Below are positions 24,417-33,610 of a DNA stretch of 64,000 nucleotides, piece after piece; the stretch's first letter is position 1, and each line of letters begins with the position of its first letter. Source of the DNA: BJHL01 sp040378885 (GTDB lineage: Bacteria > Planctomycetota > Phycisphaerae > Phycisphaerales > UBA1924); contig JBKDAN010000030.1 of the NCBI GenBank assembly GCA_046316615.1, positions 1-64,000 on the forward strand, in the 5' to 3' direction. The position numbers and the translations under genes are program-made. The notes beneath the pieces are model-generated. The model did not search any database and had not been told where the DNA came from. It saw only the letters and a program-made list of their open reading frames with translations.

Positions 24417-24713
24417 ATGGCGGGGATTATCTCATCCATCGCACAGGCACTTGCAGGAGCACAGGGTGTTGCCCGCGCCGTCGCCTCGCCCATCGCCCGC
24501 ACACGCGATACGAAGTCAACCCGCCCCGCTCGCGGCGAAGATGAAGTGATCGTGGGTGCTGAATCCATCGAAGCCGCCGGGGCCATTCGCTCGTTGACCA
24601 GCAACGACCAGGAAGACGCACGCGAAGACCACCAGCAGAACGAATCTGGCGAGTACAACCCGCAAGGCTCGGTCCGTCAGGTGAGGCGGCCGACCCTCGA
24701 TATCAACGGCTGA
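24417..24713 (+). CDS. Small conserved-type hypothetical protein, 98 residues
   Basis: The peptide begins MAGIISSIAQALAGAQGVAR and has a conserved-looking centre, EDEVIVGAESIEAAGAIRSL, then SNDQEDAREDHQQ, with a disordered polar end. I remember similar short proteins in Phycisphaerae but know no function. It has no signal peptide or membrane helix. The start is the ATG at 24417; the frame is open further upstream to the fabI end, but the upstream part is not protein-like. No good ribosome site is visible. Confidence 0.6.
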   Translation: MAGIISSIAQALAGAQGVARAVASPIARTRDTKSTRPARGEDEVIVGAESIEAAGAIRSLTSNDQEDAREDHQQNESGEYNPQGSVRQVRRPTLDING

Positions 24714-24738
24714 ACGACCAAGTGCCCAACGGCTTGCC

Positions 24739-26217
24739 TTAGGCAGCTCGCTTGCGAGGTTTGCTCTGCTGCGGCGCGATCCGGCCGACCACCGCCGACT
24801 TCTTGGAGGGCTTCTTCTTCGTACGCGTCGTGGGTTTGGCAGTCTTGCCAGCCTCTGCGACTTTGCCCGCGCGAGCCACCTTGGTGCTCGTCTCGCTCTT
24901 GCTCTCCGCGGCTCGCTTGCCGGCCTTGGTCTTCTTCTGACCCACCAGCCGCAGCTTGGGCCCCTTCGTCGGGCGCAGGCCCTTGATCGACTCGAGCATG
25001 CGGAACGCTTCAAGCACCATCGCCTTGTGCTGGTCAAGCCCCACGAGCGACCCGGCGTGCTCGACTTCATCGAGAATGTCATCGCGGAAGTAAGGCAACT
25101 GCTCCTTGGGCACCCGCGCGCCAATCAGCACTACACCCGCCGCCGCACGCCCCACCGCCAGAGGCGAACCGGGCTCGGTGTACAGCTCGCTGAGCACGAA
25201 GTTGATCTGATCCGTCGGCGAGATGAGTTCGCGCGACTGCAACTGCATCGCGGCTTCTTCCAGCAGCGAAAGTGCGGCATCATCATCACTGTCAGCCAGC
25301 CGCACGCTTGAAGTCCGCAGGAGCGTTTCGATATCGCTTCCCAGCACGTCAAGCGACGTCTCAGCGCAGTCCCGCCGCAGTGCTGCATCAGCATCATCCG
25401 CCATGCTCGCCCACGCGCCGAGCACGCGAGCGGCAACCTTTGCGGCGCCTGTCTGGCTGGCGGCGTCATCCAGCAGCTTCAATTGCTCCACCATGGGCCG
25501 GGCAATGTGCGCAAGGGGCTCGCCCGTGCCGCCCAGCTTGTGTTCGTTCACCATCGCCCACGAGAACGTGCGGCCATCAATACGGTCGCGCGTTGTGGTT
25601 CGCATCGGATGACGAGCGGTCACGCACGCGAAGTCCAGCAGCAGCCGCACGAGTTTCAGCAGCGGCTGGTAGCCTGCCTCACCCGTTGCCAGCGTCACAC
25701 GCGAGCAGTCCAGACGCACAGGAAAGACGCTCGAGAAGCACAAGGGCCGCTCATGCGCCCAGTCAAACCACGCTGCATCCTTGCCGGTGCGTTCTGGAAG
25801 CGTGATTTGCAAGTCGTGGTGCCGGGAGCAGGTCACGCTTGCATCCAGCACGCTGGGCATCGCATCCCCGCGTGAGAGCACATACCAGTCAGGCCACAAC
25901 ACACCCTCTGTGCGGCACAGTTCCACCGACCACTCACCCGCATCGAGCAGCGCGATTTGCGGTGCACGCGTGGGCCAGCCGTAACGAGCAAGCTTGTCGC
26001 TCAGCCACGTATCCTCGTTCATGGAGCCGTTGCTCAGGCCAAGCTCTAGTCCCAGTTCACGCAGCCGCTTCGCGACATGCAGACCGCCGCGCAGCGCGAG
26101 AGCAGCAGCGCTGAAACCGGCCTGGCCCACAGCATCCGTCGGCCATTGCCGACCCTGCGGACAAACAAGCGAACCCGACAGTTTCCGGACTTTGTCGCGA
26201 AGATGAGTGCGTTCCAT
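24739..26217 (-). CDS. Hypothetical protein with Lys/Ala-rich histone-H1-like tail
   Basis: The 492-residue product has a folded part of about 400 residues with no motif I recognise (VLWPDWYVLSRGDAMPSVLD, PLCFSSVFPVRLDCSRVTLA) and a basic, low-complexity C-terminus (KKTKAGKRAAESKSETSTK and TTRTKKKPSKKSAVVGRIA) typical of nucleic-acid-binding tails. It is last in the succinate dehydrogenase gene run. I take the ATG at 26217 (MERTHLRDKVRK). An ATG at 26358 overlaps the sdhB stop and would add 47 residues, so coupling to sdhB is a real alternative. Its function is unknown. Confidence 0.65.
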   Translation of the reverse strand: MERTHLRDKVRKLSGSLVCPQGRQWPTDAVGQAGFSAAALALRGGLHVAKRLRELGLELGLSNGSMNEDTWLSDKLARYGWPTRAPQIALLDAGEWSVELCRTEGVLWPDWYVLSRGDAMPSVLDASVTCSRHHDLQITLPERTGKDAAWFDWAHERPLCFSSVFPVRLDCSRVTLATGEAGYQPLLKLVRLLLDFACVTARHPMRTTTRDRIDGRTFSWAMVNEHKLGGTGEPLAHIARPMVEQLKLLDDAASQTGAAKVAARVLGAWASMADDADAALRRDCAETSLDVLGSDIETLLRTSSVRLADSDDDAALSLLEEAAMQLQSRELISPTDQINFVLSELYTEPGSPLAVGRAAAGVVLIGARVPKEQLPYFRDDILDEVEHAGSLVGLDQHKAMVLEAFRMLESIKGLRPTKGPKLRLVGQKKTKAGKRAAESKSETSTKVARAGKVAEAGKTAKPTTRTKKKPSKKSAVVGRIAPQQSKPRKRAA

Positions 26218-26357
26218 GCGAACAAACGCATCGACCCGCGATCGGGCTGGGATGACACCACATGCACGAGGTAAGCCACTTTCGCGTCGGATGCGCCAGC
26301 CTGTGCCACGTGTGCCGACTGCCGACTCACTCGCTCCACAGGCGATAACTTCGCACA

Positions 26358-27215
26358 TCAACCGCGGAAGAACTTCACCACGCTCTGGATCGTCACCGCG
26401 CGACCGATCGCCGCGATGCTCTCCGTCAGCGGGATGTGCTTGGGGCACACCTTCACGCAATTCTGGGCGTTGCCGCAGTCATTCACACCGCCCGCGCCCA
26501 TCAGCACTTCCAGCCGCTCCGCCTTCAACTGCTTGCCAGTTTCGTGCTCATTGAACAGCCGCGCCTGACTGATGGCGTGCGCACCGATAAAGCTCGTGTC
26601 CCACTTCTCGCGGTCCGGCTCCAGGTTGAACTGCGGGCACGCCTCCAGACAGCAGCCACAGCTCATGCACTCACTGAGTGCATACCGCGTCTCCTGCTTT
26701 TCAGGCGTCTCGCGCGGCCCCGCGCCCAGGCTGTACGTGCCATCAATCGGCACCCACGCCTTCACGCGCTTGAGGTTGTGAAACAGCCGCTCACGATCCA
26801 CCCACAGGTCGCGGATGATCGGGAACTTGGTCATGGGCTCCAGCGAGATTTCATCGCCTTCGCTCGGCGCGTAGTCATCCACCAGGCACGAACAGCTCTG
26901 CCGCACCTTCCCGTTGATGACCATCGTGCACGCCCCGCACACTTCCTCCAGACACCCGCTGTCCCACACCACGGGCGTGGTCTGCTTGCCTTCCACAGTC
27001 GTCGGGTTCGCCGCCACCTGCTGCAGCACGCTGATGATGTTCATCCCGCGCTCCGTGGTGACGTTAAACGTCTCCCACCGGCTGGCCTTGCCCGGCCCAT
27101 CGCAACGCTTGATGCGAACGCGAATCGTGCGACCGGCCTTCGCGATCTTGCGGTTGGCCATGCGCTGCGCCACAGCAGCGGCGTTGGCGGGTTCGTTGGT
27201 GAAGGATGAAATCAT
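26358..27215 (-). CDS. sdhB: Succinate dehydrogenase/fumarate reductase iron-sulfur subunit
   Basis: The 285-residue subunit carries electrons from the flavoprotein to the membrane quinone site. The N-terminal ferredoxin domain has SGCLEEVCGACTMVINGKVR and CSC for the 2Fe-2S cluster. The C-terminal domain has CMSCGCCLEACPQFN and CVKVCPKHIPLTESI for the 4Fe-4S and 3Fe-4S clusters. The N-terminal 30 residues are a basic extension. GAGG precedes the ATG at 27215. It is separated from sdhA by a foreign-looking nucleotidyltransferase gene, which is unusual. Confidence 0.95.
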   Translation of the reverse strand: MISSFTNEPANAAAVAQRMANRKIAKAGRTIRVRIKRCDGPGKASRWETFNVTTERGMNIISVLQQVAANPTTVEGKQTTPVVWDSGCLEEVCGACTMVINGKVRQSCSCLVDDYAPSEGDEISLEPMTKFPIIRDLWVDRERLFHNLKRVKAWVPIDGTYSLGAGPRETPEKQETRYALSECMSCGCCLEACPQFNLEPDREKWDTSFIGAHAISQARLFNEHETGKQLKAERLEVLMGAGGVNDCGNAQNCVKVCPKHIPLTESIAAIGRAVTIQSVVKFFRG

Positions 27216-27233
27216 GATGCGTACCTCACATGC

Positions 27234-27866
27234 TCAAAATCGTGGTTGCTTCTTGTCCGCCTCGTCGCGTCGCCGCACCGCGTCAACGCAGTTCTTGTAG
27301 TCAACTCGCAGATCCTTGGGTAGTTTTGAGGCAAAAGTCTTGTCCAATCCCACTTCACGGATCAGTTCTTCAACATCAGCAATGTCTTTGCTTCGACCGG
27401 GATTGTTCAGGCCGCACCGCAGCTTGATCGCGATCAGATCAGCCAGACTCACGACCCGAACACCCTGTATTGTGCTGACTTTGCGGACTTCGTGCCCCGC
27501 ATCGACTGGCGTGACAGTGTGAATACGAACACTCTCAAAAACATGCTCGCGATTCTTCGCGTCCCACACCGCTCCTGTAGCACGGAGTTGCTGATCAGTC
27601 ACCTTGCGATCCGGCGTATAGAAGTCCAGATCCCGCGTCGTGCGAAGATACCCGTGAAGAAACACCGCGATTCCGCCCAGCACGGGCGCGTCAATCTGGG
27701 CAGTCAGCCGCCGTGCGACATCCAGAATGTGTGGTTGTTCACTCAGCATGTCAATCGCCAATTGCTCGTCAATCTGCCGTCTGCTGCGCGATCGCTGACC
27801 AGCGTTCACATTCCGCCCCGCATCGCGGTCCATCGGACGAGCTCGGGTTGGGGCGTGCCTGGTCAT
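27234..27866 (-). CDS. Nucleotidyltransferase-fold protein (AbiEii-like) between sdhA and sdhB
   Basis: The 210-residue protein has the minimal nucleotidyltransferase core: VLGGIAVFLHGYLRTTRDLD, with the GG turn and the Asp-X-Asp pair (RDLDFYT), followed by IQGVRVVSLADLIAIKLRCG and ADVEELIREVGLD. This pattern is shared by AbiEii-type toxins and unclassified kin. The ATG at 27866 has GGAAG 8 bases upstream and lies 22 bases after the sdhA stop, so it is co-transcribed with the operon. No antitoxin gene of the AbiEi type is next to it. It may be a stray insertion; a role in complex II is not expected. Confidence 0.75.
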   Translation of the reverse strand: MTRHAPTRARPMDRDAGRNVNAGQRSRSRRQIDEQLAIDMLSEQPHILDVARRLTAQIDAPVLGGIAVFLHGYLRTTRDLDFYTPDRKVTDQQLRATGAVWDAKNREHVFESVRIHTVTPVDAGHEVRKVSTIQGVRVVSLADLIAIKLRCGLNNPGRSKDIADVEELIREVGLDKTFASKLPKDLRVDYKNCVDAVRRRDEADKKQPRF

Positions 27867-27887
27867 GCTTCACATCTTCCGCGTCAC

Positions 27888-29897
27888 TCACACCGCGTCC
27901 GGACTCGCCACCTTCTTCGCGCTCGCCGCACCTGCTCCCGCCGGATCCTTTTTGCCATACGTGCGTGCCGTCGGACGAATCAGGCTGGCGTCGATCTCCA
28001 CAAGTTCGATCTGCGTGCTCTTGGTCGGCTTCACAAACTTCGCCACGGTGCTCTTCATGTAGTTGCTGTCGTCGCGCGTCGGGTAGTCCGTGCGGTAGTG
28101 CGCGCCGCGACTTTCCTTACGTTCGATGCTGCCCATGCAGATCGCTTCCGAGACCAGTAGCATGTCGCCCACCGCGCGCGTGTAGCTGAGCGTCTGATTC
28201 GTCCACGCCGCCGCGTCACCCAGCCGCACTCGACTGAAACGCTCGCGAAGCTCCGCGATCTTCGTGCGACACTGCTCAAGCCGCGCCGCACTCTTCACAA
28301 CGGTACACGCCGCTGTCATCTCGTTGCCCAGTTCCTTGTGGATGATGTACGGATTCGTCGCCGGGCCTGCTTCACCGCGTCCCACCGTGTCCGTGAGGGC
28401 CTTCACCTTCGCTTGTTCCTGCTCCACCACCGCCTCGTACGCGCTGCTGGTCAGCATCTCGGCGGGCTGCTTGCTCGCGATGTCATCATTGCGAACATAG
28501 TTCACAACACTCACACCGCAGCACAGGCCGTCAAACAGACAGCTCAGCAGCGCGTTCGCGCCAAGGCGATTCGCGCCGTGATACGCGAAGTTCACTTCGC
28601 CGAACGCGTACAGGCCTTTGACATTCGTCATCGAGTTGATGGGCGAACCATACTCCATGCCCTGACCGATTTCGGCGTTGAGCGGAGCCCGGCTGCCGCT
28701 CTTGTGCTTGTCACGCGGCTCGCTAGGGTTGTAACTGCCCTTGCTGAACTGTGTCCACAAACCGCCCATGCTGTAGTGCACCGCCGGGAAGATCTTCATG
28801 GGCGTGAACTTGGGGTCATCACCCACGAACTTCTCGTAGATGTCGAGAATACCGCCAAGCTTCTTCGCCAGATACTCCGGATCGCGGTGTGTGAGGTCCA
28901 GGTACACCTGGTTCTCGTTGTTCACGCCCATGCCGCTGTTCACGCAGATGTCGAAGATCTCGCGCGTCGCGATGTCACGCGGCACGATGTTGCCGTACGC
29001 CGGGTACCGCTCTTCGAGGAAGTAGTACCGCTCGTTGGTCGGAATCGTCTTGGGGTCAGCGCCGCTGCGCGGGTGCGGGCCCCACGTGCCGTCGTCGCGC
29101 TTGATGCCAGGCACCCACACGCGGCCACCTTCGCCGCGTGCGCTTTCGCTCATGAGGCGCAGCTTGTCCGCCCCCGGAATCGCCGTCGGGTGCACCTGAA
29201 TCATCTCAGGGTTGCCGTACCACGCGCCCGCCTGATAGCAGCGAGCCGCCGCTGCGCCGGTGCACACCACGCTGTTAGTGCTCTTGCCGTACACAAGTCC
29301 GCAGCCGCCGGTCGCCATCACCACGGCATCAGCGCGGAAGGCGCGAATCTGCATCGTCCGCATGTCCTGCGCCACGATGCCCACGCAGCGACCATCGCTC
29401 AGCACGGGCCACAAGAACTCCCAGAATTCGTACTTATTGACCTTGCCTTCGGACTCGTAGCGACGCGCCTGCTCGTCAAGGGCGTAGAGCAACTGCTGTC
29501 CCGTCGTCGCGCCGGCAAAGTGCGTGCGCTTGAAGAGCGAACCGCCGAAGAGACGCAAGTCGCGGTAGCCTTCACTCGTGCGGTTGAACGGCACGCCCAT
29601 GCGGTCCAGCAAGTCGATGATCTTCGGGGCCCAATTGGCCATCTCCAGCACCGGGTGCTGGTCGGCGAGGAAGTCGCCGCCGTAGATGGTCTCATCAAAG
29701 TGCTCGTACTCGCTGTAGCCCTGCTGGCGAGCGACTTCGTTGCACGCGTTGATGCCGCCTTGCGCGCACACGCTGTGGCTGCGCTTCACGGGCACCATGC
29801 TGAACAGGTCCACCTGCACACCCGCTTCCGCGATGCGCACGCTCGCTGCAAGACCCGCCAATCCGCCGCCCACCACAATTACTCGTTGCGTCGCCAT
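27888..29897 (-). CDS. sdhA: Succinate dehydrogenase flavoprotein subunit
   Basis: The 669-residue subunit oxidises succinate. Its FAD-binding start is RVIVVGGGLAGLAASVRIAE, and the His for covalent FAD lies in KRSHSVCAQGGINACNEVA. The substrate-site region includes MSESARGEGGRVWVPG, and the closing FAD block is GLYAFGEVNFAYHGANRLGA. The length and type agree with the B-type enzymes paired with a single cytochrome b subunit. The C-terminal 40 residues are a poorly conserved basic and Ala-rich tail. It follows sdhC and precedes the nucleotidyltransferase-like gene. Confidence 0.96.
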   Translation of the reverse strand: MATQRVIVVGGGLAGLAASVRIAEAGVQVDLFSMVPVKRSHSVCAQGGINACNEVARQQGYSEYEHFDETIYGGDFLADQHPVLEMANWAPKIIDLLDRMGVPFNRTSEGYRDLRLFGGSLFKRTHFAGATTGQQLLYALDEQARRYESEGKVNKYEFWEFLWPVLSDGRCVGIVAQDMRTMQIRAFRADAVVMATGGCGLVYGKSTNSVVCTGAAAARCYQAGAWYGNPEMIQVHPTAIPGADKLRLMSESARGEGGRVWVPGIKRDDGTWGPHPRSGADPKTIPTNERYYFLEERYPAYGNIVPRDIATREIFDICVNSGMGVNNENQVYLDLTHRDPEYLAKKLGGILDIYEKFVGDDPKFTPMKIFPAVHYSMGGLWTQFSKGSYNPSEPRDKHKSGSRAPLNAEIGQGMEYGSPINSMTNVKGLYAFGEVNFAYHGANRLGANALLSCLFDGLCCGVSVVNYVRNDDIASKQPAEMLTSSAYEAVVEQEQAKVKALTDTVGRGEAGPATNPYIIHKELGNEMTAACTVVKSAARLEQCRTKIAELRERFSRVRLGDAAAWTNQTLSYTRAVGDMLLVSEAICMGSIERKESRGAHYRTDYPTRDDSNYMKSTVAKFVKPTKSTQIELVEIDASLIRPTARTYGKKDPAGAGAASAKKVASPDAV

Positions 29898-30020
29898 ATT
29901 CGTTGCTCCGGGCTCTGGCCCGTTGAGATACGTTCAGAGATGATCTTGTCCGAAGTATGTTTCGTCACACACATTCTGCATGATTTGCCCAGAAGACGCA
30001 TCATGCACATATCCAGCGTT

Positions 30021-30890
30021 TCACCGGGTATTATCTGCGGCCTCTGCCGTCAGTTTCCCTGGCTCCGCCGGAGCGACAGCCTCAACCTTCTCCAGCAGCT
30101 TCTGTTCAATCTTCTTCGCGTCATTCGGATTGGTCAGCACCGCCGCGATGAGCGAGCTCCACGCCAGCACCATCAGCCCGGCACCAAGACCCGCACACGC
30201 CACGCCCCAGCGCTGCTGCGCTGTGCGTGAGATTGTCAGACCCCAGGTGATCGCCGCCGTCCACAGGCCGTTGGCGAAGTGAAAGACCAGCAGCGTGATG
30301 CCGCTGAAGTACAGAAGGCTCACAAGCACGCCCCACACTGTCACATCGCCGTACCCGCCGCGCAGTGCGGCCGCAAGCGAACTGACCGATTCCTCATGAG
30401 ACCACTTCACGCTGCCGTCAAACGGCGGAATGAGGAATGTCCAGCCCCAGCGGAGCGTGGCGACGTGATAGAAGATAAACAGAATGCCCACGTACCCGCT
30501 CAGACGCTGCCACTTGTAGCGCCAGTTGTCCTGATACGCGTACGCCGCTGTGTTGCTCTTGCCGCTGCGCGCGTAGTACACGCCCAGAATGCTGTGAAAC
30601 GCGATTGCGCCCCACAAGGCGATTTCAATCAGCAACAGGTGCGGCACCTGCTGGTTGATCCAGCGGACTTCCTTCCAGAAGTACGCCCAGCCGCCTTCCT
30701 GCAGCGTGGTCTCAGGCATCTCGCCGCGCAGGCCCCACTTGCCCCACGCCAACGACGAGTTGGTCACTAGGTGGGCAATCAGGAACACGCCGATGGGCAC
30801 GATGCCCGTCAGGCTGTGAAGCCGGCGAAGCAGGAAATGATGCTTGTCAAGAAAACCCAGTTCCTTCTGCGGTGTCGTGTTCTCAGCCAC
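30021..30890 (-). CDS. sdhC: Succinate dehydrogenase cytochrome b subunit (single-subunit anchor)
   Basis: The 289-residue membrane anchor has about five hydrophobic segments, including GIVPIGVFLIAHLVTNSSLA, LLIEIALWGAIAFHSILGVY, YVGILFIFYHVATLRWGWTF and LVSLLYFSGITLLVFHFANG. His residues in LIAHL, AFHSI, FYHVA and VFHFA are suited to bind two haems, as in B-type succinate-quinone reductases. No sdhD exists in the operon, as expected for this type. I choose the GTG at 30890, which has AAAGGCGAG upstream, over a TTG 21 bases before it. The C-terminal tail is charged. Confidence 0.9.
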   Translation of the reverse strand: MAENTTPQKELGFLDKHHFLLRRLHSLTGIVPIGVFLIAHLVTNSSLAWGKWGLRGEMPETTLQEGGWAYFWKEVRWINQQVPHLLLIEIALWGAIAFHSILGVYYARSGKSNTAAYAYQDNWRYKWQRLSGYVGILFIFYHVATLRWGWTFLIPPFDGSVKWSHEESVSSLAAALRGGYGDVTVWGVLVSLLYFSGITLLVFHFANGLWTAAITWGLTISRTAQQRWGVACAGLGAGLMVLAWSSLIAAVLTNPNDAKKIEQKLLEKVEAVAPAEPGKLTAEAADNTR

Positions 30891-30978
30891 GCGATTCTCG
30901 CCTTTCGACAAAAGTCACATCAACCAATCCGCCAACCCCGCAGTCGCCCCACCTCTGTTGCCCAAGCCGACGCTTCAA

Positions 30979-31479
30979 TTACGTCGAACCCAGATCAATC
31001 TTCGGTCCGCTGCCCGCTCCGGGCGTGACAATCCCGCCCGCGCCGCCCGCACTCCGCGGCTTGAGCTTGCCTTCGGCCACAGCCTGCGCCACAGCCTTGC
31101 TCACCTCCACAAACACCATGCGCAGTTCCGAAGCCGTCCGCGTCAAGGCTGTTTGCTCAGCCTCGCTCAGATTGCCCTTGGTCTTTTCTTCGAGCACGCC
31201 CAACATATCGATGTGCAACTTCGCGTACTCCAGGCTCACCATCGCCTGACCCGTCCGTGGATCAGGGACATAGCCCAGATACGCCAGCGCCTGGCTCGCG
31301 AGCATCGCAACCAGGTCGTCAAAGCGTGTCCGCTCGTCCTCTTCGCCACCTTCGGGCTCCTCAGCAGCCAGCTTGGGGGCCGGCTTGGGCTTGCTGGCGG
31401 CAAGTTTTTCCTTTTCAGCCTGAGCCTGCGCCTTCCAGTCGGAATCGATTATGATCTTGGGTTCATCGGCCGGGGGCAT
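30979..31479 (-). CDS. DUF1844 family protein
   Basis: The 166-residue protein has the DUF1844 core near residues 50-125 (TRFDDLVAMLASQALAYLGY and AKLHIDMLGVLEEKTKGNLS, then LRMVFVEVSKAVAQ). A polar N-terminal region and a Gly-rich tail flank it. GAGGAG precedes the ATG at 31479. Its function is not known in the family. It lies upstream of sdhC on the same strand but 88 bases away, and is divergent from the lipoprotein gene. Confidence 0.85.
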   Translation of the reverse strand: MPPADEPKIIIDSDWKAQAQAEKEKLAASKPKPAPKLAAEEPEGGEEDERTRFDDLVAMLASQALAYLGYVPDPRTGQAMVSLEYAKLHIDMLGVLEEKTKGNLSEAEQTALTRTASELRMVFVEVSKAVAQAVAEGKLKPRSAGGAGGIVTPGAGSGPKIDLGST

Positions 31480-31571
31480 AGAAGCTCCTCGCGTTGGTTG
31501 GTGCGACTCTGGCGGTCGTTCCGTTCATCGCGGCCCTGACGTGAGACAAGAAGCCGAACAAGAGGACGAAC

Positions 31572-32951
31572 GTGCGAAACACGACTGCTGATTCCAGTGT
31601 AGCGGCCCTGACGATGGACGGACGAACGAACCCCGCACTTGCGCTCGCTCGCGCCGGCGCAGTTGTCACCGTCGCCGCCCTGCTCACTGCATGCTCCTCG
31701 AGCGGCCCACGCACGAGTGGCCAGACTCTCCGTCCGGCAGACTTTGTCCATCCCGCCGCCGCTCAGACTTCGATTGCGTCACCAGCCCCGTCACCAGCGG
31801 AGAGCCCGGCTTCCACAGCCCAAAGCCCCGCCGCTGAGCGCGCTGGCCTCACGCTGGCAACCAGTGATGTCACCGGTCCCGTCGCTGCGAGCGAAGGCCT
31901 GAGCGACACGACCGCCGTCCCCACGCCCGGCGAGGTGGATGCACGCCCCATCGGCGTCGCAACACTCATCGACGCCAAAGTGGGCGACGTGAACGGCAAG
32001 CCCATCTTCGCCTCCGCCGTCTTCGACCGCGGCACGCTGACGCAGGAAGCCATCGGTGCACGCGTCGCCGCCGAAGCCAAACGCATGCCGCCCGACCGCT
32101 GGCGCACGGAAGTTCGCGCCGCCATCACGCGATGGATCGACTTGTTCATCGAAGACGAACTTCTGCGTGCTGAAGCGCTGGGTAATCTCAGCAGCGAACA
32201 GCAGCAAGGGTTGTTCGCGTTCATCGAAGGCCTGCAACGCGACCTCCAACGCGAACAAGGCGGCAGCCGTGCGCAGCTTGAACGCAACCTCGAAGAGACC
32301 AAGGGGCTGACCATTGACGAGTGGCGCCGTCGCCAGGAAGACATCGAACTAGTGCGCTCACAGCTCATCGATCGCGTCTATCGCCGCGTGAACGTGGGCG
32401 AGCGTGACATCCGCCAGCGCTACTTCCAGCTCTTTGACGAGTTCAATCGCCCGCCGCTGGCGACATTCCGCCTCGCGGTAGTCGCCAAAGACAACGCCGC
32501 AGCCGTGGAAGGTTTCACCAAAGAGCTCGCGGAAGCCAAGAGCTTCGCCGTTGCCGCAGAAAGTCGCTTCAATCTCAACAAGCGCGACAAGGGAGGCCTT
32601 GAGCCGCGCGACCTGAGCGACGACCCCGCCAAGCTCGAACTCTTCGCCACCGAGAAGCTCAACGCAGTCGCTCGCACGATCACCGTGGGCGAAACGGTCG
32701 GCCCCATCGAAGACGGCCCCGCCATGCTTTGGCTACACCTCGAAAGCGTCGAAGATCGCACCCGCTCGCTCTACGACGCGCAGCTCGAAGTCGAAGACCG
32801 TGTCCGCAGCGAACGCGCCGAAACCCAGCGCCGCCGTTACATCGGCACTCTGCGCGAGCGAGCCAGCATCAGCGACGTGAGCGACATGGTGAACGCGCTC
32901 ATGGAAGTGGCGGAGAAGCGGTACCAGCCCGCCCGGCCCACACGCCCCTGA
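31572..32951 (+). CDS. SurA/PrsA-like lipoprotein, putative periplasmic chaperone
   Basis: The 459-residue product has a lipoprotein signal (AGAVVTVAALLTACSSSG, lipobox LTAC) followed by a low-complexity Ala/Pro/Ser linker to about residue 130. The rest resembles the helical N-domain of SurA-type folding factors (VGDVNGKPIFASAVFDRG, then ITRWIDLFIEDELLRAEALG), with ERDIRQRYFQLFDEFNRPP and a parvulin-like segment (FNLNKRDKGGLEPRDLSDDP, then VGPIEDGPAMLWLHLES). The GTG start at 31572 has AGAGGA upstream; an ATG at 31614 would also keep the lipobox. A role in outer-membrane protein folding is inferred from this pattern. Confidence 0.7.
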   Translation: MRNTTADSSVAALTMDGRTNPALALARAGAVVTVAALLTACSSSGPRTSGQTLRPADFVHPAAAQTSIASPAPSPAESPASTAQSPAAERAGLTLATSDVTGPVAASEGLSDTTAVPTPGEVDARPIGVATLIDAKVGDVNGKPIFASAVFDRGTLTQEAIGARVAAEAKRMPPDRWRTEVRAAITRWIDLFIEDELLRAEALGNLSSEQQQGLFAFIEGLQRDLQREQGGSRAQLERNLEETKGLTIDEWRRRQEDIELVRSQLIDRVYRRVNVGERDIRQRYFQLFDEFNRPPLATFRLAVVAKDNAAAVEGFTKELAEAKSFAVAAESRFNLNKRDKGGLEPRDLSDDPAKLELFATEKLNAVARTITVGETVGPIEDGPAMLWLHLESVEDRTRSLYDAQLEVEDRVRSERAETQRRRYIGTLRERASISDVSDMVNALMEVAEKRYQPARPTRP

Positions 32952-32985
32952 GAACGCACCAATTGTTTGGCTTGAAAACTCGATC

Positions 32986-33102
32986 AACACAGACGCACAG
33001 AGACACGGAGGGGAGAGCTATGGCAAAGAAAACAGTGTCTGAGATCGCTCGCCTCGCGCCTGATTCCACTTTCTCTCGCTGTGCCTCTGTGTCTCCGTGT
33101 TA
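32986..33102. repeat. Imperfect inverted repeat, MITE-like
   Basis: An arm rich in CACAGAGACACGGAG (about 32986-33015) is repeated inverted and imperfectly as CTGTGCCTCTGTGTCTCCGT (33079-33098). The centre contains a short open frame from 33020 (27 codons, MAKKTVSEIARLAP) that ends in the right arm. The unit lies between two genes and could be a small non-autonomous element or an intergenic repeat family; other copies would have to be found in the genome. Confidence 0.4.
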
Positions 33103-33136
33103 AACCACTTCTCACGCGTCCCAGCCCCTCTTTGCC

Positions 33137-33604
33137 ATGGCCATCCCGCTGCGCGACACCTGGCTCGTTCGGCTCAAACGCTGGCTCCTGCCGCGCTTGG
33201 GCAACACCGACCACATCGGCCGCCTCGCCGAAGACGCCGCCTGCCGCATGCTCCGCGACAAGGGCTGGACCATCCGCCATCGCAATGCCCGCACGCCCAA
33301 AGGCGAAGCCGACATCATCGCCGATGCCCCGAGCCCCGCAGGCGTCACGCACGTCATCATCGAAGTGAAATCCCGCGTGCGCAAGGCTGACGCCCCGGCC
33401 CGCAGCAACGCCACCTCGCCGCTCGCGTCCATCACGCACGACAAGCGTGACCGGCTCCGTGCAATCGCTCAGCACCTGCAGCGTGCAAACAAGTGGCCTC
33501 GCTCACAGGTTCGGATTGACGTGATCGCAATCGAGTTTGAAGCCATATCAGGTCGGCCCCACGTCAAGTCAATCGAGCACCTCGAAAACGCGATCGCGCT
33601 CTGA
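33137..33604 (+). CDS. yraN: YraN/UPF0102 family, nuclease-fold protein
   Basis: The 155-residue protein has the restriction-endonuclease-like core of UPF0102: GRLAEDAACRMLRDKGWTIR, then PKGEADIIADAP and VIIEVKSRVRKAD. The Glu-Asp and Glu-X-Lys pairs match the PD-(D/E)XK layout. The biochemical role is not established for the family. The start ATG at 33137 gives about 27 residues before the core. Confidence 0.9.
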   Translation: MAIPLRDTWLVRLKRWLLPRLGNTDHIGRLAEDAACRMLRDKGWTIRHRNARTPKGEADIIADAPSPAGVTHVIIEVKSRVRKADAPARSNATSPLASITHDKRDRLRAIAQHLQRANKWPRSQVRIDVIAIEFEAISGRPHVKSIEHLENAIAL

Positions 33605-33610
33605 CACCAT

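Noticed and set aside
27234..29897. An AbiE-type toxin-antitoxin pair around the nucleotidyltransferase
   Set aside because: The neighbours are sdhA and sdhB; no AbiEi-like antitoxin or other partner frame exists next to it.
28338..30230. A 630-residue plus-strand protein opposite sdhA
   Set aside because: It is an antisense shadow of sdhA with no domain signature and a His/Arg-biased composition.
33020..33103. A 27-residue gene inside the inverted repeat
   Set aside because: It is very short and ends in the repeat arm; its composition gives no sign of a real peptide.
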